A stretch of 38,084 nucleotides of DNA from Chlorobium sp. (lineage in GTDB: Bacteria; Bacteroidota; Chlorobiia; Chlorobiales; Chlorobiaceae), in contig SZXZ01000052.1 of the NCBI GenBank assembly GCA_005843835.1, positions 1 through 38,084 on the forward strand. The letters are read 5' to 3'. Below the pieces are notes generated by a model. That model did not search any database. It was not told the DNA's origin and saw only the letters and a list, made by a program, of their open reading frames with translations. Positions 27,692-35,134 of the stretch are shown here, piece after piece. Position 1 is the first letter of the stretch. Every line of letters begins with the position of its first letter. A program made the position numbers and the translations under genes.

Positions 27692-27712
27692 AACAAGAGA
27701 TTCAGCCTTGTT
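27692..27712 (-). terminator. Intrinsic terminator downstream of the NAT gene
   Basis: On the minus strand AACAAG pairs with CTTGTT across nine bases and is followed by a T-run. It is about 120 bases downstream of the arylamine N-acetyltransferase stop and 50 bases after the opposing permease stop. The stem is short, so strength is uncertain. Confidence 0.5.
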
Positions 27713-27834
27713 AAACAGTAATAGCAGGCAAATACCTTCCGGCATAAGCCATTAATAAAGGATATGAATAACCTTCTTTTAATGTTAATGTGTGACTAAG
27801 TTTGCGTTTTCCTAAGCATGTTCAGGTTCTAAGC

Positions 27835-28635
27835 TTAGAACATGTAAAGCCCGAAAGTGCTGGCGAGTAACGCAGCCCGGTTTTCCATACTGACGATTTC
27901 CTTCGTAGTCACCCCATTGACCACGGTTTTCAAGGTGTCGCCCAAAAGAGTCACTCTGCCGGCAGGATTATGAAGTACTACAAACAATTTTTTAACAAAA
28001 ATCGAATCCGGATGCGTCGAGTTAAAGTAGTTGGCCGGAACAAAGTCAATCCATTCTTGAGGTGACCTGTCGAATTCATATTGATCGGTCCATTGTCCAT
28101 CAACAAGTGTCTGCAACCGATAGTGGTTCTCAATATTTTTGCTGAGCATATACGTATCAAAGTCCTGCAATACCGCAACTTCAAGCTCGGCAACCCGCAT
28201 CGGTCCTCGTATACCATAACTGCCAAACCCAAGATCAAAAAGCCACTCCTCCCCATCCACTTCACCGACAAGAGCCATATGTGTTTTTAGGCGCCTTGCA
28301 GCATATAACATCGGACGAGCCGCCACAAAAGTGTAAGCAACTCCAAGCTCACGGAGCGCCATGGCAAAAAGACCATTGACCTCATAGCAATACCCGCCAC
28401 GCCTGCGCATCAATATCTTCTCAACAATCTCCTCCGGAACCAGAGATACAATTTTTCCAGCCTGAACATCAAGATTCTCAAAAGGGACAGAAAATAACTG
28501 GCACCGCATGATCTCCCTTAACGTAGCAATATCCCTTTTGGCATTGCCCCCATACCCGATTCTGCTGAAGTACTTCTCCAGAGTAAAATTATCAGCTTTC
28601 ATATCCATGAAGTATAGTTCAATCTCAGCACTCAT
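27835..28635 (-). CDS. nat: Arylamine N-acetyltransferase
   Basis: A 266-residue enzyme that moves an acetyl group from acetyl-CoA to arylamines or hydrazines by a cysteine-thiol mechanism. The catalytic triad is visible: Cys in RRGGYCYEVNGLF, His in LKTHMALVGEV and Asp in WLFDLGFGSYG. The N-terminal FTLEKYFSRIGYGG is characteristic. The start is ambiguous: the ATG at 28635 has GAGGA right next to it, while ATGs at 28608 and 28602 would give a more usual N-terminus. The natural substrate in a phototrophic anaerobe is unknown. It is transcribed alone. Confidence 0.9.
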   Translation of the reverse strand: MSAEIELYFMDMKADNFTLEKYFSRIGYGGNAKRDIATLREIMRCQLFSVPFENLDVQAGKIVSLVPEEIVEKILMRRRGGYCYEVNGLFAMALRELGVAYTFVAARPMLYAARRLKTHMALVGEVDGEEWLFDLGFGSYGIRGPMRVAELEVAVLQDFDTYMLSKNIENHYRLQTLVDGQWTDQYEFDRSPQEWIDFVPANYFNSTHPDSIFVKKLFVVLHNPAGRVTLLGDTLKTVVNGVTTKEIVSMENRAALLASTFGLYMF

Positions 28636-28790
28636 TCCTCAGAACTCAGCACTTATAACTCATCACTCAACTCGCAATGTACGTAAAATATGCGTCCAGA
28701 GTACGACATAACGCCTGACCGAGCGGGGAGCGTAGATGTGCAAACTTGACAGTCCGGGCGTGTGTACAGTTTTTTTATAAGTTTAAACCG

Positions 28791-28812
28791 AATATATGTT
28801 GTAATATATCGG
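28791..28812 (+). promoter_or_regulatory. Conserved upstream block, copy 1
   Basis: Seventeen bases (AATATATGTTGTAATAT, 28791-28807) are identical to 29184-29200. Each copy ends at nearly the same distance before its miniprotein start (about 65 bases). TAATAT could be a -10 box. A duplicated promoter or activator site is the simplest reading. Confidence 0.55.
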
Positions 28813-28875
28813 TACTTATGCTATTATTACCTCAGAAATATCTATAAATACAACTCAATACTACTTCAATCTGCT

Positions 28876-28989
28876 ATGGATTTTATTCCATTTGGCGGAA
28901 TTACTGAAGAGATCATAGTAGTTATGGGATGGTATCTCTTTGTCGGATTCAGCTCAATTATCCTCTGGATAAAACATGTAAAGGAATGA
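28876..28989 (+). CDS. 37-residue single-helix membrane miniprotein, copy 1
   Basis: The ORF starts MDFIPFGGITEEIIVVMGWY and ends FVGFSSIILWIKHVKE after one leucine. The hydrophobic helix spans about residues 12-32 and the tail is basic. It is clearly homologous to the ORF at 29267-29386: both share M-x-x-I-P-x-G near the start, VVxGWYLFV in the helix, and a W-I-K end. Both start codons follow ATCTGCT. An upstream ATG at 28762 would extend the frame, but the second copy has no matching extension, so the shorter start is preferred. Function unknown; a small subunit of a membrane complex is plausible. Confidence 0.65.
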   Translation: MDFIPFGGITEEIIVVMGWYLFVGFSSIILWIKHVKE

Positions 28990-29183
28990 TGTCTGATTTC
29001 TCCCCCCATGATCATTCCCGCATAAGGTACGACCTTGCTCCACAAGAGCAATAAACGTGACATAGGGGAAGCACAGCTTCTCTTACCAGCACTCGCTTTT
29101 TTCTGCAAGTTCTACCCGCAAAGACTTTAGATTAAAGGCGATAACAATTCCGGGTATTGCGCCGGGTATTTTTATTTTGCGAA

Positions 29184-29202
29184 AATATATGTTGTAATAT
29201 CG
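29184..29202 (+). promoter_or_regulatory. Conserved upstream block, copy 2
   Basis: Carries the same 17 bases as 28791-28807, about 65 bases before the second miniprotein start. The flanking sequences have diverged while this block has not, which suggests it is functional. Confidence 0.55.
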
Positions 29203-29266
29203 TAGTGATTTTCTTATCATTGCCACTCATCATTTCATTAGCCAATCAATCACTGGTCTATCTGCT

Positions 29267-29386
29267 ATGGTTATTATTCCAACGGGAGCGGTATGTATAT
29301 TCGAGGATATATCAGTAGTGATTGGATGGTATCTTTTTGTTGCATGCATTGCTGCCATAATGTGGATTAAAAGGCGACAGAGGTAA
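29267..29386 (+). CDS. 39-residue single-helix membrane miniprotein, copy 2
   Basis: Translates as MVIIPTGAVCIFEDISVVIG, then WYLFVACIAAIMWIKRRQR. It has an acidic residue pair before the helix, one membrane helix at about residues 15-34, and a strongly basic KRRQR tail that predicts a cytoplasmic C-terminus. It is a diverged tandem copy of 28876-28989, conserving IP-G, the VVxGWYLFV core and the W-I-K end. Preservation of the pattern while the DNA has diverged argues for selection on the protein. No family recognised. Confidence 0.65.
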   Translation: MVIIPTGAVCIFEDISVVIGWYLFVACIAAIMWIKRRQR

Positions 29387-29492
29387 ATACTTGACGCCTT
29401 CCTCTTATTACTCCTTCCTATGAGTCACCATAATGATCACGTAATGAAAGAAAATAGACTGTCAAAATAGAGCCTTTATTATACGATCTTTT

Positions 29493-29729
29493 CTATTCAG
29501 TCACTTTGACCTCTCGGAGCCTTCCTTTAGCAATATCTTCCTCAACTTCTTTAAGAGCTCCCGATAACTTGGGATTGGAAAGATACTTATCTGAGTCACA
29601 TATTTTTCCTGCTGGTACGATTTCATATGTCTCAATCCTGCTGCACTTGACGATAACTCGTTCCTTATTGGCTAAGTACAAGTATTTTCTCAGATTCTTG
29701 CGTAACTCAGTTGTGCTGATCACAATCAT
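29493..29729 (-). CDS. Phd/YefM-family antitoxin, apparently without a toxin
   Basis: A 78-residue protein. MIVISTTELRKNLRKYLYLA is the typical N-terminal DNA-binding arm of Phd/YefM antitoxins, followed by RVIVKCSRIETYEIVP. The C-terminal KLSGALKEVEEDIAKGR is the acidic toxin-binding helix. In YefM-YoeB pairs the toxin follows directly, but the 106 bases downstream hold no toxin-sized frame. It is therefore an orphan, left after toxin loss or acting in trans. It is encoded just downstream of the seven-gene transporter/radical SAM operon. Confidence 0.75.
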   Translation of the reverse strand: MIVISTTELRKNLRKYLYLANKERVIVKCSRIETYEIVPAGKICDSDKYLSNPKLSGALKEVEEDIAKGRLREVKVTE

Positions 29730-29806
29730 GATTATGTTGCCGGTTTTATTACAGTATTTTGTACAAATAGTATACGCATTTTACGGCAAACACAATCCGC
29801 TCTTAT

Positions 29807-31183
29807 TTAACCAGCCAATTCCTGGGGAACTACCGCTTCCTTGTTATAAAAATATTCGTTGATTTCTCTGTAGAGAGCCTTTAAACGCTCCGGTGCAATA
29901 GCGCAGATCCCCTCGTAAGCTTCAGTAAAATGAACCTGATGATGGTCAAGCCGGTAAGGTTCAATTTTTCCCTCAGCAATTAACTCTTCGTACAGAGTCG
30001 ATCCGGGAAGGGGACTGTAGATGCTCCAAGTCCAGCGATCAAGATCGAGTGATTTGGCAAGTTCGAATGTCTGTTGCACATCGCCTTCATCTTCGCCCGG
30101 GATTCCAATCATAAAAAAGCCGAAAACATTAACATGTTTTCTTGCCAGCCTCACCTTTTCTTTAATCTTGTCGACGGTGATGCCTTTTTTAAGTCTGATA
30201 AGGCTTTTTGGTGACCCTGTTTCAATGCCTAAATCAAGCTGGGTAAGACCGGCTTCTTTCATTACAACAAGTTCTTCTTCATCGATCAAATCTACACGGG
30301 TAAGTGCTTGCCACTTGATATCGACATTCTGCTCGATCATCAGCTTGCAAAACTCTTTTGTCCAGGTTCTATTGAGGTTAAAAATGCTGTCTTTAAACCA
30401 GATTCCTTCAAGTTGGAATCGTTTTTTAAGATCCTTAACCTCATCAACTACACGTTGAGGCGATTTTATGCGCCATTTGCGTCCCATTGTTTGATGAACA
30501 GCGCAAAAGGTGCATTGAAACGGGCATCCGCGCGAAACAATCATGGAGATGCCTCGAACGCTTCTCAAATACTTGTTATGTTCGATATAGCGTTCAACAG
30601 GAAATGCATCATAGTCAGGACTTGGTAATGTATTCAGGTCTTCGATAAGATTGGATTTTTCCCTGATAATCACTGTTCCATTGCTTCGGTAACAAAGACC
30701 GGATATATTTTCAGTACTGTTACCATTGGCAAGAGCATCTGCGAGTGCGGCAAAGGATTCCTCACCTTCTCCACGAATTACAAAGTCGACGTTCTTATCG
30801 GCAAGTACCTCAGCCGGAGCAAGAGTAGGATGTACCCCGCCAAGAACTGTTATTGCTTGTGGAGCATTTTTTTTGGAAATGGCAGCTACCTGAAGGGCTT
30901 CAGGGATAGTAGGGGTCATTGCAGTAATACCAATAATATCAGGGTTCGCCTCTGCAATCCGGATCGCCAATTCTTCGCTATCCATCAGAGATCCCTGCAT
31001 ATCGAGGATCGTTACATCATGATTTCTCTCTTTCATGTATGCCGTAAGGAATGAAAGACCAAGAGGAGGCTCAAAGGGAGCAACATACAGGTTTCCTCCT
31101 TTTATCCAGTCAATATAGTCTTCAAACCGATTCCGAAAATCGTTGCCATCGTAAAACGCAGGGTTAATTAGTAAAATTTTCAT
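29807..31183 (-). CDS. B12-binding-type radical SAM protein
   Basis: A 458-residue enzyme. The N-terminal ~140 residues form a B12-binding-type Rossmann domain (MKILLINPAF, PDIIGITAMTPTIPEALQVA, VLGGVHPT). No DxHxxG cobalamin-ligand motif is seen, as in several members of this class. The radical SAM domain has CxxxCxxC at Cys220, Cys224 and Cys227 (RGCPFQCTFC). GIPGEDEGDVQQTFELAKSL and WSIYSPLPGSTLYEEL are typical of the BchE-like group. It overlaps the QueG-like gene by an ATGA and is the last gene of the operon, so it should act in the same pathway as the transporter. Substrate unknown. Confidence 0.85.
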   Translation of the reverse strand: MKILLINPAFYDGNDFRNRFEDYIDWIKGGNLYVAPFEPPLGLSFLTAYMKERNHDVTILDMQGSLMDSEELAIRIAEANPDIIGITAMTPTIPEALQVAAISKKNAPQAITVLGGVHPTLAPAEVLADKNVDFVIRGEGEESFAALADALANGNSTENISGLCYRSNGTVIIREKSNLIEDLNTLPSPDYDAFPVERYIEHNKYLRSVRGISMIVSRGCPFQCTFCAVHQTMGRKWRIKSPQRVVDEVKDLKKRFQLEGIWFKDSIFNLNRTWTKEFCKLMIEQNVDIKWQALTRVDLIDEEELVVMKEAGLTQLDLGIETGSPKSLIRLKKGITVDKIKEKVRLARKHVNVFGFFMIGIPGEDEGDVQQTFELAKSLDLDRWTWSIYSPLPGSTLYEELIAEGKIEPYRLDHHQVHFTEAYEGICAIAPERLKALYREINEYFYNKEAVVPQELAG

Positions 31184-31929
31184 AACGAACGAGTTGCAGT
31201 TTTATTGATGGAATTTTTATGGAAAGTCAAACCTGCAGGGCAGGAAAGCATGCATTCACTGCAAGCCGAATAACCGTATTGACCATTATGGGGACGGATC
31301 ACATCGTTGCATTTGCGCCAGTCAATACCATCCAAAGTGAGCGCTTTGCCGGGACATGCACCAAAGCAGGCCTTACAATGAGGAGGGCAAAGCTGGTGAG
31401 CCTCTTCGAGGGTAAGTTTTCTGTCAGGTGTAAGTTCAGCGTTGGTGACAACTGCCGCCAATCGTTGCCTCGGACCGAACCTTGGGGTTAGCAGCAATCT
31501 GCTTTTTCCGAATATTCCAAGTCCGGCTTCAACTGCAGCATGTCTGGTTGAGATTCCAAATAATCTGGGATAAATCTCCATATAGTCAGGGCTTGATCTC
31601 AAATCAGGATCAAGATTTCCTATTCTGTGAGGTACCACCACAGCATGATATCCAAAATCATCAAGGAGCCGGCCAATTTCATAAGCAATCTGATTGTGAA
31701 AAATATTAAGAGTGATATGATGAAGCGCAGATAAAAGCAGGTTTGGCTTAATGGTATCTGCAAGAACCCTGACTCCCACGACAATCACAGACTTTGCGTT
31801 TTTCAGCAACTGTTCAGGTTGTCTGTCTTGCGGGTATTCCCTGAACCTTTCGACCGAAGCAATTCCAACAAGATCGGCTCCCTTTTCGAGTGCAAATCTC
31901 TTTACTTCTGATGTTTCCAATACGCTCAT
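31180..31929 (-). CDS. QueG-like double [4Fe-4S] iron-sulfur protein
   Basis: A 249-residue protein related to epoxyqueuosine reductase and similar corrinoid-linked reductases. HAAVEAGLGIFGKSRLLLTP (residues 130-149) matches the QueG segment with the GLGxxGK core. The C-terminal ferredoxin domain has eight cysteines (181, 185, 188, 192, 207, 223, 226, 230), enough for two [4Fe-4S] clusters. It is shorter than true QueG, which carries extra C-terminal repeats, so tRNA queuosine maturation is unlikely. Between the ABC ATPase and a radical SAM gene it may deliver electrons to, or reduce, the imported substrate (inference). Confidence 0.78.
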   Translation of the reverse strand: MSVLETSEVKRFALEKGADLVGIASVERFREYPQDRQPEQLLKNAKSVIVVGVRVLADTIKPNLLLSALHHITLNIFHNQIAYEIGRLLDDFGYHAVVVPHRIGNLDPDLRSSPDYMEIYPRLFGISTRHAAVEAGLGIFGKSRLLLTPRFGPRQRLAAVVTNAELTPDRKLTLEEAHQLCPPHCKACFGACPGKALTLDGIDWRKCNDVIRPHNGQYGYSACSECMLSCPAGLTFHKNSINKTATRSL

Positions 31930-31979
31930 AGTAGTCGTTCTATATCTTTGCTCGTTTTGATGGATTTGAAGGTAAAAGC

Positions 31980-32768
31980 TCAGATAGCGTATGAAAACGG
32001 TTCTTCAGCCTCAGTAAAGAATTCATGATATATGGCCTTTCGAATCTGTGTAAATTCATAACTGCTTCTATCTCTTGGGCGCAGCAGATCAATAGGAATA
32101 ATTTTTCTTATCGTCCCCGGTCGGCTTGACATAACCACAACTCTGTCACCCAGAAAAATCGCTTCGTCGATATCATGGGTAACAAGGATCATGGTTGTTT
32201 TTTCCGCTTCCCAGATGCGCAAAACTTCCTTTTGCATCTGTATTTTAGTGAGCGCATCAAGCGACCCGAAAGGTTCATCAAACAAAAGCAGTTCAGGCTG
32301 ATTAACCAGCGCTCTGGCAATCGAAACACGTTGCGCCATACCCCCCGATAGCTGAAACGGATAAGCATTGGCAAACCCTGAAAGGCCAACTAAATCAAGA
32401 TGTTCGCTAACTGTTGTTGCAGTTACCTTTGATTTTTTATCCTTGATGCCGAAGGTTATATTTTTTTCAACCGTCAACCATGGCAGCAACCTGTGTTCCT
32501 GAAACACCATTCCCCGATCCAGACCGGGGCCTGATATTTTTTCATTCCCTAATAAAACAGTTCCTTTATAACCGTTTTCCAGACCGGCAATAATTTTTAA
32601 AAGAGTACTTTTACCGCATCCGCTACTCCCGACAATGGCGACAAATTCGCCATTGAGAATAGTTAGGTTGATGTCCTGCAAAGCCTTGAGTTCATCATTG
32701 TTAACCCAGTAACTTTTCGAAAGATTTTCAATAAGCAGCTTCGGCCTGACAGAATTATTATTGTTCAT
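31980..32768 (-). CDS. ABC transporter ATPase, SsuB/TauB type
   Basis: A 262-residue cytoplasmic ATPase of the nitrate/sulfonate/taurine importer family. Walker A is GSSGCGKST, the Q-loop region is MVFQEHRLLPWLTV, the signature is LSGGMAQR, Walker B is LLLFDEPFGSLDALTK, and the switch histidine is in LVTHDIDEAI. It forms a complete importer with the permease and binding protein just upstream in the transcript. The sequence identifies the family but not the ligand, since members carry sulfonates, nitrate, cyanate, pyrimidines and others. Confidence 0.92.
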   Translation of the reverse strand: MNNNNSVRPKLLIENLSKSYWVNNDELKALQDINLTILNGEFVAIVGSSGCGKSTLLKIIAGLENGYKGTVLLGNEKISGPGLDRGMVFQEHRLLPWLTVEKNITFGIKDKKSKVTATTVSEHLDLVGLSGFANAYPFQLSGGMAQRVSIARALVNQPELLLFDEPFGSLDALTKIQMQKEVLRIWEAEKTTMILVTHDIDEAIFLGDRVVVMSSRPGTIRKIIPIDLLRPRDRSSYEFTQIRKAIYHEFFTEAEEPFSYAI

Positions 32769-32805
32769 ACCTCTCTTCCCTTAACGATAGTGTTACACTC
32801 ATGTT

Positions 32806-33597
32806 CTAAACCCCGATAAAAACCGGTTTCCATGTGATGACCTTTTTTTCAATCCACGATATAATACTGTCCATCAGTTTTCCGATAATGCCGATCGTAA
32901 TCATACCGACAAGGACAACATCGGATTGAGACAGCTGTCTTGCATCCATAATCAGATAACCGACACCACCGCTTGCTGCAATAAGTTCAGCGGCCACAAC
33001 GCACATCCAGGCTACCATCAAACCAACACGAAGACCGGTCATGATGGATGGGAATGCACCAGGAATAACAACCTCAAGGATAAACCTGCTCTTGGAAACT
33101 TCAAGGATGCGGGCCACCTCAACCAGTTTGTGGTCAGTCTGTCGAATACCATCAATGGTATTGATAATCACAGGAAAGAACGCCCCCAGAAAAATGATAA
33201 AGACCTTCGACTGCTCCCCAATCCCAAACCAGAGAATTGCCAGAGGAATCCATGCTATGGGTGGAATAGGCTTGATAACCTGAATAATCAGGTCACTCAT
33301 TCGGGCAAGGTTTTGTGATAGACCGATACCCATTCCAAGGGTTAAACCAAGGACTGCAGCAATTCCAAACCCTTCAAGTACTCGCAACACACTGATACCG
33401 ATATGCTTCAGGAGACTTCCGTTTTTCAGGAGGTCATAGAACACAAGAGCTATCTGTGATGGAGGAGGCAATATTATCGGTTGGATCACTCCAAGCCTTG
33501 ACAATGCCTCCCAAACCAATAAAAGAAGAGCCAAAAGACCGAAATACTGAGTAAAGTGCTTAACTTTTTCTGTATATCGAATGTTGCTATAAGCCAT
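32806..33597 (-). CDS. ABC transporter permease, SsuC/TauC type
   Basis: A 263-residue inner-membrane permease with about six transmembrane helices. The binding-protein-dependent transport signature lies in EVSKSRFILEVVIPGAFPSI, followed by MTGLRVGLMVAWMCVVAAEL, the EAA-loop region that meets the ATPase. PPIAWIPLAILWFGIGEQSK is typical of SsuC/TauC/NrtB permeases. It is eight bases from the binding-protein gene, so the two are tightly coupled. Part of the seven-gene operon. Confidence 0.92.
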   Translation of the reverse strand: MAYSNIRYTEKVKHFTQYFGLLALLLLVWEALSRLGVIQPIILPPPSQIALVFYDLLKNGSLLKHIGISVLRVLEGFGIAAVLGLTLGMGIGLSQNLARMSDLIIQVIKPIPPIAWIPLAILWFGIGEQSKVFIIFLGAFFPVIINTIDGIRQTDHKLVEVARILEVSKSRFILEVVIPGAFPSIMTGLRVGLMVAWMCVVAAELIAASGGVGYLIMDARQLSQSDVVLVGMITIGIIGKLMDSIISWIEKKVITWKPVFIGV

Positions 33598-33604
33598 GGA
33601 GTTT

Positions 33605-34579
33605 CTATTTGATACCGATTTCTTTAGTCAGTGATGCATCGACAAAGCTATCAATATTGACATCTGCCCTGATCAGTCCATTACTCAGCAAAAAGGCTTC
33701 ACTTTTTTTAATCTCACCGATATCTTCTGGCTGGATAGCAGGGTTGTAGTTGAATTTCTTCAACACCGGCAAAAGAAGTTCCGGCGTCAGATTCACATCA
33801 GCGGCAATCAACTGTGCAGCCTCAGAAGGGTTTGCTTTAATAAAGTCAGCACCACGCTTATAGGCTTTGAGCACAGCCTTTGTTTTTGCACGGTTTTTCG
33901 TGACAAACTCATTCGTTGCAATAATAACCAAGACACCTTTTTTAATACCGGTTCCGTCGGCTAGAACTCGAACTGTTCCCTGTGAGCTCAGTTTGGTAAT
34001 GAGAGGTTCCCATATTGCTGCTGCATCGATGTTGCCATTAAGAAGTGCCGTGGCAATATCAGCTTGAGAAAGATTGATGAGTTCGATGTCATTTACGGTA
34101 AGCCCGCCTTTCTGAAGCACCAGTAAAAGAAGATGATGGGCGTAGGAGCCTTTCACTACAGCAACCTTTTTACCCTTCAATCCGGATGGAGAGCTGATGG
34201 CAGACTTTGAAGGCACAACAACCGCAAGCGTTTTAGCCCCCGATGATGTCAGGGCAACAATTTTGGTATTGATACCAGCAGATTTACCGATAATAGCAGG
34301 CACATCACCTAAAAAGCCAAAGTCTTGCTGACCAGCAGCGAAAGACTCGTTGATTGGCGGACCGGCTGGGAAAGACGTCCACTTGATTTCAGCTGTTGTT
34401 TTAATTTTGGCAAGTTCCTCCTGAATAAATCCTTTATGCTTGGCAACAAAAATCGGAGCGTAGGCTGGAATAGCCTGGGTAGCAAGCCGAATTTCTTCAC
34501 CCTGAGCTTTTGGACTTGACAGGGAAGTCGCGGCAAAAGCAAAAACTCCAGTTAAAACAATGTTCAAGAACCTTTTCAT
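33605..34579 (-). CDS. ABC transporter substrate-binding protein, SsuA/NMT1 family
   Basis: A 324-residue periplasmic binding protein. The signal peptide runs MKRFLNIVLTGVFAFAATSL with a cleavage near SSPKAQG. The mature part has the SsuA/TauA/NMT1 layout: QAIPAYAPIFVAKHKGFI, FLGDVPAIIGKSAGINTKIV, LKGKKVAVVKGSYAHHLLL and NGNIDAAAIWEPL. The last segment is the hinge-to-lobe motif in this family. Ligand specificity cannot be predicted. An AAGGA ribosome-binding site precedes the ATG. It is encoded upstream of its permease and downstream of the FMN-type protein. Confidence 0.9.
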   Translation of the reverse strand: MKRFLNIVLTGVFAFAATSLSSPKAQGEEIRLATQAIPAYAPIFVAKHKGFIQEELAKIKTTAEIKWTSFPAGPPINESFAAGQQDFGFLGDVPAIIGKSAGINTKIVALTSSGAKTLAVVVPSKSAISSPSGLKGKKVAVVKGSYAHHLLLLVLQKGGLTVNDIELINLSQADIATALLNGNIDAAAIWEPLITKLSSQGTVRVLADGTGIKKGVLVIIATNEFVTKNRAKTKAVLKAYKRGADFIKANPSEAAQLIAADVNLTPELLLPVLKKFNYNPAIQPEDIGEIKKSEAFLLSNGLIRADVNIDSFVDASLTKEIGIK

Positions 34580-34609
34580 AATAGGTATCCTTATTTTTCT
34601 GAGTTATAG

Positions 34610-35089
34610 TTAGTGTTGTACTTTTGTTTTAGCTATTCGATCCAAGTGCAGAAACAAAGGGTGCTTAGCCTCTTCGTCTACCTTGCGCAGCCAGAAATTT
34701 TCATTGATCACCTCTTGTGGTTCGATAACCCAGACTCCTGCCAGATCAACATCTCCAAGTCGTTCTTGTATCTCCACATAATGCTTTTCAAAAAGAGGGC
34801 CAGTCACGTGTACTTCAAGAGGCTCTCCTTTAATTTGAAAACTTTGTTTATCTCCGCCTTTAACAACTATTGACACTTTACGATCAAACCATATTGCCCT
34901 CACAAGATTATGGTTGGTGCGCGATGATTCCAGCAATTCCAGATAGTGGATGTTCCCGTCTTCAGCAACATGAATCGATTGTTTGAACACCACATGCGGG
35001 TTGCCCGATTCATCTACCGTTGCCAGCACTTTATGAGAATCTCGATCATTAAGAAGTGCTATCTGTTCTTCTGTCAATTGAACCGACAT
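34610..35089 (-). CDS. Pyridoxamine-5'-phosphate-oxidase-like FMN split-barrel protein
   Basis: A 159-residue protein with the split-barrel fold of FMN- or F420-binding oxidoreductases. The N-terminal region LNDRDSHKVLATVDESGNPH is the usual start of the barrel, and SFQIKGEPLEVHVTGPLFEK forms the central sheet. The C-terminal FLHLDRIAKTK is less typical. Members bind FMN, haem or F420 and do redox or sensor work. As the second gene of the operon it may process or sense the imported compound, or supply reducing power to the radical SAM step (inference). Confidence 0.78.
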   Translation of the reverse strand: MSVQLTEEQIALLNDRDSHKVLATVDESGNPHVVFKQSIHVAEDGNIHYLELLESSRTNHNLVRAIWFDRKVSIVVKGGDKQSFQIKGEPLEVHVTGPLFEKHYVEIQERLGDVDLAGVWVIEPQEVINENFWLRKVDEEAKHPLFLHLDRIAKTKVQH

Positions 35090-35134
35090 TTTTTAGATCT
35101 CCCGGGTATTATTGTTGTAGAGTGATGATTGAAG

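Noticed and set aside
28762..28875. N-terminal extension of the first miniprotein to 75 residues
   Set aside because: The second copy has no matching extension, and the extension covers the conserved upstream block and likely promoter.
29141..29175. Repeated CCGGGTATT as a possible terminator
   Set aside because: A direct repeat, not an inverted one; no stable hairpin beyond the short CCGG self-complement.
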